From Candidatus Dietzia intestinipullorum (lineage in GTDB: Bacteria > Actinomycetota > Actinomycetes > Mycobacteriales > Mycobacteriaceae), in the NCBI GenBank assembly GCA_019119635.1, contig DWWP01000047.1, positions 1 through 64,000 on the forward strand: DNA of 64,000 bases, written 5' to 3'. The notes under the pieces were generated by a model that ran no database searches, had not been told where the DNA came from, and was given only the letters and a program-made list of their open reading frames with translations. A program made the translations under genes and the position numbers. Each line of letters starts with the position of its first letter. Within the stretch, counting starts at the first letter, position 1. This document shows, one piece after another, positions 29,933-37,294 of this stretch.

Positions 29933-30484
29933 GTGCAGATTTCTTCCAGGTTCGGGGCGGTCTTCGCATCGTCCGCGCTCGCCGCATCCGTCGTTCTGGG
30001 GGGCGCGGGCGTCGCGAACGCCCAGGGCTCCCTCGACTCGCTCACCGGTTCGCTCAGCTCGTCCGACGTCGAGGTGACGGTCGCCGGCGGCGAGGACGGC
30101 GTCGCGGGCGAGGTCGCAAACAATACGGACGTGCCGCTCGCCGACTGCACGGTCCACTACTCCGATGCCGACTCGATGGAGCTGGTCGAGGCGGCGCTCG
30201 ACGGCGGGGCCGCCGATCTGGCCGAGGCGCTCGAGTCGATCCCCGATGGTGAGCTCAATGAAGAGGTTGAGGTCGGAGCGGTCGAGGCGACGACGCCATG
30301 GAATGGTAACGACGACGACGGCTACGACCCGGAGGAGACCGGTGACCTCGGTGCCGTGGTCGAGTGTGGCGACGACGATGCCACGGTCACGGCCTTCGGC
30401 TACGAGGGCGGCGGCCCGCTCGGCTCGGTCGACATGGGCTCGCTGGACATGGGTTCCATGGACATGGAGTCGATGGACAGCTGA
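29933..30484 (+). CDS. Secreted two-Cys protein, family member B
   Basis: GTG start, signal peptide FGAVFASSALAASVVLGGAGVANAQG, Met/Asp/Ser tail GSLDMGSMDMESMDS. Confidence 0.75.
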   Translation: MQISSRFGAVFASSALAASVVLGGAGVANAQGSLDSLTGSLSSSDVEVTVAGGEDGVAGEVANNTDVPLADCTVHYSDADSMELVEAALDGGAADLAEALESIPDGELNEEVEVGAVEATTPWNGNDDDGYDPEETGDLGAVVECGDDDATVTAFGYEGGGPLGSVDMGSLDMGSMDMESMDS

Positions 30485-30538
30485 CCTCTCACGGCTCCCC
30501 GGCGCTGACTGCGTCGGCGGTGCCGATGGGTCCTCACG

Positions 30539-30572
30539 GCCACCCCGCCACCGCTTCCGGTGGCGGGGTGGC
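30539..30572. terminator. Stem-loop downstream of secreted protein B
   Basis: 14-bp perfect stem GCCACCCCGCCACC / GGTGGCGGGGTGGC, 6-nt loop. Confidence 0.8.
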
Positions 30573-30603
30573 GTGCATTTCGCTGATGCGTCCGGACGCT
30601 CCC

Positions 30604-30704
30604 GGATCGACCGCGTTTCTGAAGGCATCGTGCGAGAGGCGATGTCCCAAAACGCGGTCTGGATGCACGAAATGCAGTGGATTTGCACGGAATGCGGTCG
30701 ATCG
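30604..30704 (+). repeat. 101-bp palindromic element, left copy
   Basis: GGATCGACCGCGTTTCTG...AATGCGGTCGATCG with ~20-bp internal repeats; reverse complement of 31961..32061 is similar over its full length. Confidence 0.75.
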
Positions 30705-30706
30705 TC

Positions 30707-30866
30707 GGTTGGCGCGTGCCACGTGCCGCGTGCCGCATGTCGCGTGGTGCATGCCGCGCCCCGCACCCCGCGTGGCGCACGCCGCACGCCGCACCCCGCA
30801 CCCCGCGCCCCGCGTGGCGCACGCCGCACGCCGCACGCCGCATGCCGCCCGCGAGGCGCGGTGCCG
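30707..30866. repeat. Low-complexity CG/CA-rich degenerate repeat tract
   Basis: Repeated CGCACGCCG/GTGCCGC words; a 28-nt block CCCCGCGTGGCGCACGCCGCACGCCGCA starts at 30766 and again at 30808. Confidence 0.75.
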
Positions 30867-30946
30867 CCTGGGGATGGTCGTCGACTCTGTCCACAGTGGC
30901 GTCGATGCCCCTATCGGCCGGATTCGGACTGCGCCACGATGCGGAT

Positions 30947-31012
30947 ATGACGACCAGCAGCCCCGAGTCTGACGACCAGCAGCCTCGACTATGACGACCA
31001 GTAGCCCCGACG
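30947..31012 (+). repeat. 22-bp direct repeat, three copies, spanning the start of the DUF559 gene
   Basis: ATGACGACCAGCAGCCCCGAGT / CTGACGACCAGCAGCCTCGACT / ATGACGACCAGTAGCCCCGACG. Confidence 0.8.
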
Positions 31013-31980
31013 AGGCACGCAGGCCGTGGCGAGAGGCCGCGTTCGTCAAGGCCGTGTACGGCGGCGAACCGTTTCTCGTGAAGCCTGCACTCGCCGCCGG
31101 GATCATCACCCGGCAGGACGTTCGCGCACGATTCCGGCGGATCCACCCCAAGGTCTACGCCCGCAAGACCGTCGAACTCACAGCTGGCCAGAAGGTCCGT
31201 GCAGCCTGGCTGTGGGCGGGCCCGGGCTCGGTGCTGTGCGGAGGGGCAGCCGCAATGCTGCACGGCGAGAGCTACTTCGGGCCGGAGCTGGTCGACGCCG
31301 AGGTGCAGCTGTGGCTTCCGCACTGGCGCAACGCACCGCCCGGCGTCACGGTTCGCGGATGGCCCACGCGGCCGGACAGTGTGCAGACCCAGGGGATGGC
31401 GTCCACCACTCCGGCCAGGACCGCGGTCGATCTGGCGCGCCACCTGCGCTCGGATGTCCGGGCTGTCGCGGCGCTCGACTCGATGTGCCGGTCCGGCGGG
31501 GCCGACCCGGACGCCATCGCTGCCGCGGCGTTCGGCATGGCGGGCCAATCGGGGGTGCGTCGCGTGATGGGACTGCTGCCGGAGGTCGACCCGCTGGCCG
31601 AGTCCCCCAAGGAGACCGAGATGCGGTTGATCATGAACGCCACCAACCTGCCACGGTTCGAATCACAGGTAGAGGTGCGCGACGAGCTCGGTGCTCTGGT
31701 CTCGCGGTTGGACCTGGGCAACAGGCGCTGGAAGGTGGGGCTGCAATACGACGGTGGAGACCACCTGCAGCGGGACCGACGAGATGCCGACTCCACGATG
31801 ATGATGCGCCTGGCGGCACTCGGCTGGGAGGTGAGGCGGGTGACGCAGGGCATGCTGTACGCCCCGCGGACCCTCGTGCACTTCGCTCACGGGGTGTTCG
31901 AGAAACAGGGGTGGGTGTTCGAGAAGCAGGGGTGGCGGGCACGCGGCGGCGATGGGGCCTGGATCGACCGCGCTTCGTGA
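30991..31980 (+). CDS. AbiEi-antitoxin-like N-terminus with DUF559/Vsr-like PD-(D/E)XK C-terminal domain
   Basis: LVKPALAAGIITRQDVRARFRRIHPKVYARKTVELT, SVLCGGAAAMLHG; C-terminal RLDLGNRRWKVGLQYDGGDHLQRDRRDAD. Confidence 0.7.
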   Translation: MTTSSPDEARRPWREAAFVKAVYGGEPFLVKPALAAGIITRQDVRARFRRIHPKVYARKTVELTAGQKVRAAWLWAGPGSVLCGGAAAMLHGESYFGPELVDAEVQLWLPHWRNAPPGVTVRGWPTRPDSVQTQGMASTTPARTAVDLARHLRSDVRAVAALDSMCRSGGADPDAIAAAAFGMAGQSGVRRVMGLLPEVDPLAESPKETEMRLIMNATNLPRFESQVEVRDELGALVSRLDLGNRRWKVGLQYDGGDHLQRDRRDADSTMMMRLAALGWEVRRVTQGMLYAPRTLVHFAHGVFEKQGWVFEKQGWRARGGDGAWIDRAS

Positions 31981-32061
31981 AACCCCACTGCAAATCGTGA
32001 GATCCCACCGCGTTCTGGCACAGGCCCACTCGGCGGATATGTGCAGAAACGCGGTCGATCC
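31961..32061 (-). repeat. 101-bp palindromic element, right copy (inverted relative to left)
   Basis: Ends CAGAAACGCGGTCGATCC, exact reverse complement of left-copy start GGATCGACCGCGTTTCTG; overlaps the 3' end of the DUF559 gene. Confidence 0.75.
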
Positions 32062-32142
32062 GAGATGGGCTGAGTCGAGCCGAGGCGGGGGCGGCGTGCG
32101 GCAAGCCGGGGCGTTCCGGGCCGAGCGGGCCGGGCGCGCTGG

Positions 32143-32559
32143 TTACGTCGTGCGGTCGAAGACGTCGCGAACGGTGGCGATGGCCTCGTCGGCGGTGAAG
32201 CCGGACGCCGTGGCGTGCTCGACGAACTCCTCGGCGGCCCGCAACAGCACGGCGGAGCGCATGTCTGACTCGGCGACAAACGTCCCCGTACGGCCACGGG
32301 TCTCCAGGACGCCGGAGGCCTCGAGCTCGCGATACACCTTGGCGGTGGTGTTGGCGGCCACGCCCACCTGCTCCGCCAGCGCCCGTACGGCCGGGAGCCG
32401 GGTGCCGGGAGTGAGCCGTCCGCGCTCGACGGCCTCGACGATCTGCTGCCGCAGCTGGCGGAACGGCGCATCGGCGGACTCGGGATCGACGGCCAGCACC
32501 ACCCCGCCGACCGCCGCGCCCGGGGGAGTGCCGGCCTTGTCGTCGTCTGGTGAGGTCAT
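32143..32559 (-). CDS. GntR-family transcriptional regulator
   Basis: PFRQLRQQIVEAVERGRLTPGTRLPAVRALAEQVGVAANTTAKVYRELEASGVLETRGRTGTFV. Confidence 0.92.
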   Translation of the reverse strand: MTSPDDDKAGTPPGAAVGGVVLAVDPESADAPFRQLRQQIVEAVERGRLTPGTRLPAVRALAEQVGVAANTTAKVYRELEASGVLETRGRTGTFVAESDMRSAVLLRAAEEFVEHATASGFTADEAIATVRDVFDRTT

Positions 32560-32561
32560 GC

Positions 32562-33656
32562 TCACGCCCACACCGAGTCGATCTCGCTGACCTCCCGCGG
32601 CGGGGCGGCCGGGGTGGGCGAGGGCGTGCGCGAGAAACGCGGCGCGGGGGCGGGCCCCTGATCGCCGGCCACCTCCACAAAGGTCTCGCGGGCGGTCAGG
32701 TGGGGATGCGAGAGCGCCTCGGTGTAGGACAGCACGGGGGTGGTGCAGGCGTCGGTGCCGTAGAAGTCGGAGGCCCACTCGTCGCGGGTGCGGGAGGCGA
32801 ACCTGGCGGCGATCGCCTCGCGCAGTTCCTCCCAGCGATCGACGTCGAACTGCCCGGGGTGCTCCTCGCCGTCGACGCCGAGGATGCGGGCGAACTCGGC
32901 GTAGAACTGCGGCTCGAGCGCGCCCACGGCCATGAACTTGCCGTCTGAGCAGGTGTAGACGTCGTAGAACGGGTAGCCCGTGTCCAGCATGTTGGTGCCG
33001 GCGACGTCGGACCACTGGTCGCGGGAGCGCATGGCCCACTGGAACTGCCCGAGCACGGAGGCGCCGTCGGTCATGGCGGCGTCGATGACCTGGCCCTGCC
33101 CGGAGGTGGCGCGCTCGACGATCGCGGCGAGGATGCCCTGGACCAGGAACATGGAGCCGCCGCCGAAGTCGCCCACGAGGTTGAGCGGCGGCACGGGGCG
33201 CTCGCCCTTGCGCGCGATGGCGTTGAGGTGCCCGGTGAGCGAGATGTAGTTGAGGTCGTGGCCTGCCGTCTGCGCGAGCGGGCCGTGCTGCCCCCAGCCC
33301 GTCATGCGCGCGTAGACGAGGCGCGGGTTGGCTTCGAGGCACTCGTCGGGCCCCAGCCCCATGCGTTCGGTCACGCCGGGACGGAAGCCCTCGACCAGCA
33401 CGTCGGCCTTGGCGATGAGCGTGCGGACCGCCGCGAGCCCCTCCTCGCTCTTCAAGTTGGCTTCCACCACGGTCCTGCCACGGCGGGTCACGTGCGCCCA
33501 GCCGTCCGCCGAGGCGGCGAGCTCGTCCGGCCGCATGACGGTGACGACGTCGGCGCCCATGTCCGCCAGCATGAGGCAGGCGTGGGGCCCGGGGCCGATG
33601 CCGTTGAGTTCGACGACGCGGGTGCCCGCCAAGGGGCCGGAGGAGGAAGCGGTCAC
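32562..33656 (-). CDS. CaiB/BaiF CoA transferase, alpha-methylacyl-CoA racemase-like
   Basis: GPLAGTRVVELNGIGPGPHACLMLADMGADVVTV, GFRPGVTERMGLGPDECLEANPRLVYARMTGWGQHGP; GTG start. Confidence 0.92.
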   Translation of the reverse strand: MTASSSGPLAGTRVVELNGIGPGPHACLMLADMGADVVTVMRPDELAASADGWAHVTRRGRTVVEANLKSEEGLAAVRTLIAKADVLVEGFRPGVTERMGLGPDECLEANPRLVYARMTGWGQHGPLAQTAGHDLNYISLTGHLNAIARKGERPVPPLNLVGDFGGGSMFLVQGILAAIVERATSGQGQVIDAAMTDGASVLGQFQWAMRSRDQWSDVAGTNMLDTGYPFYDVYTCSDGKFMAVGALEPQFYAEFARILGVDGEEHPGQFDVDRWEELREAIAARFASRTRDEWASDFYGTDACTTPVLSYTEALSHPHLTARETFVEVAGDQGPAPAPRFSRTPSPTPAAPPREVSEIDSVWA

Positions 33657-33821
33657 GGAGATTCCCTTTCGTGTGGTGTCTCCCACACGGTATCGCTTTG
33701 ACGGGTGTCGGAAGCGCGGCAGGCGGATGTGGCCACTGGGTCGCAGGCGCCCCATGTTGCTGGACGCGGTGAAAATGCGTTGATACGCACCCAGCTGGTG
33801 GGGTGAAGGCCGCGATTTGAG

Positions 33822-33837
33822 TGTGAGGTCCGTCACT
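33822..33837. promoter_or_regulatory. CRP/GlxR-like box upstream of secreted protein C
   Basis: TGTGA-GGTCCG-TCACT, 9/10 match to TGTGA-N6-TCACA. Confidence 0.45.
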
Positions 33838-33916
33838 GTGAACTGAGCGTCTCCTGAGGCGCCGACCGTACGTCGACGCGGAATCGCGCCGTCACCCCCA
33901 CTCGCAAGGAGTAAGT

Positions 33917-34813
33917 ATGTCTTCCCTCAAGCGATTCGTCGCCTGCGCCTCGGCGCTGGCGCTGGCGACCGGAACCACCCTCGCGGGGGCGGGCATCGCC
34001 TCGGCCCAGGACGACGGCGAGGAGTCGACCGGCTCGCTGAGCAGCAGGTCACTGAACCTCGGGGCCACCGCCGCAGACCTCGAGACCGCTGCCGAGGCCC
34101 TCAACGGCCCGGTGACCGTCACGCCGAACGAGGAGGGCGGGCCGACGGTCAGCTACGTCAACGAGTCTGGCGGAGACCAGCGTTGCGTCGGATTCACCGC
34201 TCCGTATTCGACGATCGTAGAGGAGGACCTCGATACCGACTACGACGAGGACGATTTGAACGCGGCGATCGCGCTCATCCAGGCATTGGAAGCTGGCGGA
34301 GGCGTTTCCCTCCTCGCAGCGGATGAGGATGGTGCGCCAACCGCCTACGTGGATCCCGATGCGGATCCAGAGAATCTGAATAACGATGTTGTCGCCCTGG
34401 TGCTCCCATTCGTCTTGTCTCAGCCCGGCGACAGCGTGCTCGTGCCGAGCGGTGAGAACGTAGCGTGGACGGCTCCCACGCCTGACACTCCGGCGATCGG
34501 CGCTGCGCTCTGTGTGCCTATGGCCGACGGCGGAACAATTGGCGCAATGGAAACCAACATCGGCCTTGACAAGCAGGTCGTTGCCGACCAGATCAACGGC
34601 AAGATCCCCGGCGGATCGCTCGCGCTCGTCTCCCCGGACATGATCTCCGGCGGCAGCGTCGAGACCGGCGCATCGGCACTCGGCTCGCTCGGCAGTGCCA
34701 GCGACGACGGCGACGACGGCGACAACGGTGACGACGACGGAGACAACGGTGACGACGGCGGCGACAACAACGGTGACGACGGCGACGACAACGGCGACCA
34801 GCCGGCGGAGTGA
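33917..34813 (+). CDS. Secreted acidic protein, family member C, with Asp/Asn/Gly-rich tail
   Basis: Signal peptide FVACASALALATGTTLAGAGIASAQ; VPSGENVAW..GAALCV resembles A/B; DDGDDGDNGDDDGDNGDDGGDNNGDD tail. Confidence 0.75.
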   Translation: MSSLKRFVACASALALATGTTLAGAGIASAQDDGEESTGSLSSRSLNLGATAADLETAAEALNGPVTVTPNEEGGPTVSYVNESGGDQRCVGFTAPYSTIVEEDLDTDYDEDDLNAAIALIQALEAGGGVSLLAADEDGAPTAYVDPDADPENLNNDVVALVLPFVLSQPGDSVLVPSGENVAWTAPTPDTPAIGAALCVPMADGGTIGAMETNIGLDKQVVADQINGKIPGGSLALVSPDMISGGSVETGASALGSLGSASDDGDDGDNGDDDGDNGDDGGDNNGDDGDDNGDQPAE

Positions 34814-34897
34814 TCTGACCCGCTGACAGCCGCCGCGGCCGGCCGGCAGCAGCCCCGGCGAGAACGGCCGGCAGCTGCGTCGCAGTCCAGAAGGCCT

Positions 34898-34945
34898 CGA
34901 CCCCGGACCGTCCCGCCCCACACGCGGCGGGACCGTCCGGGGTCG
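34898..34945. terminator. Stem-loop downstream of secreted protein C
   Basis: CGACCCCGGACCGTCCCGCC / GGCGGGACCGTCCGGGGTCG, one mismatch. Confidence 0.75.
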
Positions 34946-34973
34946 TGGTGCGTGGTCGGTTAGCCTGTGGGCC

Positions 34974-36209
34974 ATGACCAGCGCACACGACCCTCTCGCC
35001 CCGCCTGCGGTGGACCGCTTCGGCACGCCCGGCACGGCCGCCGCCACGCGCGTGATGCTGCTGGGCTCAGGCGAGCTGGGCAAAGAGGTGACCATCGCGC
35101 TGCAGCGGTTCGGGGTGGAGGTCGTGGCCGTAGACAGGTACGACGGGGCGCCCGCGCATCAAGTCGCGCACCGCAGTCACACCATCGACATGACCGACGG
35201 CGACGAGGTGCGTCGCGTCGTCGAACTCGAGCGTCCCGACGTGGTGCTGCCGGAGATCGAGGCCATCGCCACGGCCGCGCTCGCGGACCTCGAGTCCGAG
35301 GGCGTCACCCGGGTCGTCCCCACCGCCCGCGCCGTGCAGCTGACCATGGACCGCGAGGGCATCCGTCGGCTCGCCGCCGAGGAGGTGGGCCTGCCCACGA
35401 GCCGCTACGCGTTCGCCGGCTCGCTCGAGGAGCTGCGGGACGCGTGCGACGAGGTCGGCTACCCGTGCCTGGTCAAGCCCACCATGTCGTCATCGGGAAA
35501 GGGCCAGTCCTCCCTGCACGGTCCCGACGACGTCGACGCCGCCTGGGCCTACGCCCAGGAGGGCGCCCGGGTCGCGGGGGCGCGGGTGATCGTGGAGTCG
35601 TTCGTCGACTTCGAGTACGAGATCACCCTGCTCACGGTCCGCAGTGTCGACCCCGAGACGGGCGAGATCCGCACGGACTTCTGTGAGCCGATCGGCCACG
35701 CCCAGGAACGCGGCGACTACGTGGAGTCGTGGCAGCCGCAGGCCATGACGCAGGACGCGTACGACTCGGCCCGTTCCGTGGCGGCGCGGATCACGGGCGC
35801 CCTGGGCGGTGTCGGGGTGTTCGGTGTCGAGCTCTTTGTCAAGGGCGTGGACGTGTACTTCTCCGAGGTCAGCCCCCGGCCGCACGACACCGGGCTGGTG
35901 ACCATGCGCAGCCAGGTGCTCAGCGAGTTCGAGATGCACGCGCGCGCCGTCCTCGGGCTGCCGGTGGTCACCACCATGGCGAGCCCGGGCGCCTCCGCCG
36001 TCATCTACGGCGGCAGCGACGGCGAGGGCGTCGGCTTCGAGGGCCTCGCCGCGGCACTCGCGGTGCCCGAGGCGGACGTGCGCCTGTTCGGCAAGCCGAC
36101 CGCCGGCGAGTTCCGCCGCATGGGCGTGGCCGTGGCGACCGCCGAGGACGTCGACGCCGCGCGCGGGCGGGCCCGCGAGGCCGCCGCGCAGATCAGGGTC
36201 GTGCAGTAG
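34974..36209 (+). CDS. purT: Formate-dependent phosphoribosylglycinamide formyltransferase
   Basis: [45 protein letters not shown]-grasp fold sequence. Confidence 0.95.
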   Translation: MTSAHDPLAPPAVDRFGTPGTAAATRVMLLGSGELGKEVTIALQRFGVEVVAVDRYDGAPAHQVAHRSHTIDMTDGDEVRRVVELERPDVVLPEIEAIATAALADLESEGVTRVVPTARAVQLTMDREGIRRLAAEEVGLPTSRYAFAGSLEELRDACDEVGYPCLVKPTMSSSGKGQSSLHGPDDVDAAWAYAQEGARVAGARVIVESFVDFEYEITLLTVRSVDPETGEIRTDFCEPIGHAQERGDYVESWQPQAMTQDAYDSARSVAARITGALGGVGVFGVELFVKGVDVYFSEVSPRPHDTGLVTMRSQVLSEFEMHARAVLGLPVVTTMASPGASAVIYGGSDGEGVGFEGLAAALAVPEADVRLFGKPTAGEFRRMGVAVATAEDVDAARGRAREAAAQIRVVQ

Positions 36210-36243
36210 CCGTGCCGGCGCGGCACCGGAGAGGGACCGACAG

Positions 36244-36804
36244 GTGACGACGACGAGGGACATCGCCGCCGAGGCCCGCGGGCTCCCGCGCGAGCCCACC
36301 GCGCCGTGGATCCTCGTGCTCATGGCCGTGTTGACGGCCGCGTGGCTGGGCATCCTGGCGTGGCAGGTGGCGGTCCTGCCCGACCGCGTCCCCACACACT
36401 TCGGCGCGCGCGGCGAGGCCGACGGCTGGTCGAGCAAGGCGGGCGCCCTGGCGTTCAGCGTTCTGCTTCCGGTGCTGGTGGTGTTCCCGATGCCGCTGCT
36501 GTCGCAGCTCGCGGTGCGGTGGCCGGCGAGCATCAACGCCCCCAATCGCGACTGGTGGGCTGCCACGGCGCCGAGATTGCGCAGGTTCGAACGGCTGGTG
36601 CGCGAGGACCTGTGGCTGTTCGCGGCGCTGACGTTCGCCTTGTTCCTCGCGATCGACGTCGGGATCGTCGTGGCGGCGGACTCGACCGACGGCAATCTTT
36701 CCCAGGCGCTCCTCTGGGGATCGCTCGCGCTGTTCCTCCTCGGCATCGGGGCGGTGATGGCGCGCATGTTCGGAAGTCGCTACGCCGAGCAGGAGATCGA
36801 CTGA
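36244..36804 (+). CDS. DUF1648-domain membrane protein
   Basis: LPDRVPTHFGARGEADGWSSKAGAL motif, several TM segments; GTG start. Confidence 0.8.
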   Translation: MTTTRDIAAEARGLPREPTAPWILVLMAVLTAAWLGILAWQVAVLPDRVPTHFGARGEADGWSSKAGALAFSVLLPVLVVFPMPLLSQLAVRWPASINAPNRDWWAATAPRLRRFERLVREDLWLFAALTFALFLAIDVGIVVAADSTDGNLSQALLWGSLALFLLGIGAVMARMFGSRYAEQEID

Positions 36805-36961
36805 CCAGCAGGTCTGCCGCTCGTCGTCGTCGTCTGGCGGGAGCCTGTGGATGGTCGTCGACCTTATCCACCGACGGTCCTCTCACTGCCCGTCCGGCGC
36901 TGTCGCTGCCCTAGCGTGACCCTCCAGCGGTGCAGGGTGCGCCGGGGGCGGAGCGGGAGCG

Positions 36962-37294
36962 ATGGCGGACACGGTGCCCGGCGGGATCGGGGGCCCGGTG
37001 GTGGCGTTCGAGCAGGCGGCGGTGCTCGGCGCGGCCGACGACGTGCGCGCGGCGGGAGCGCGGACTGTCGATGACACCCGGGGTCTGGTCGCCGCACTCG
37101 ACGCCGCCTCCGCCGCGGCGACCGGGCTGCTGTGCGGGCCGGCGCTGGCCGAGTGCGCGTCACTGCTGGCGCGGCGCGTCCGGGACGTCGAGCGGGAGAC
37201 GGACGGCGTCGCGGCCGGGATGGAGCGCGCCGCCGGGGTCTTGGTGGACGCCGACGAGGAGGTGGCGCGTCGTGTTGCCGACGCCGCGGGCTGA
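36962..37294 (+). CDS. Small helical protein, possibly WXG100/ESX-like
   Basis: 110 aa, Ala-rich helical, overlaps downstream DUF1023 gene. Confidence 0.55.
   Translation: MADTVPGGIGGPVVAFEQAAVLGAADDVRAAGARTVDDTRGLVAALDAASAAATGLLCGPALAECASLLARRVRDVERETDGVAAGMERAAGVLVDADEEVARRVADAAG

Noticed and set aside
30677-30994. 105-aa ORF running through the CG/CA repeat tract
   Set aside because: Translation is repeat-derived (ACRMSRGACRAPHPAWRTPHAAPRTP); only its last 15 codons form the possible leader peptide
30604-32061. Complete insertion sequence
   Set aside because: No transposase recognised and no target-site duplication (outer flanks ..gctccc / gagatg..); kept only as an inverted-repeat cassette/REP-like finding
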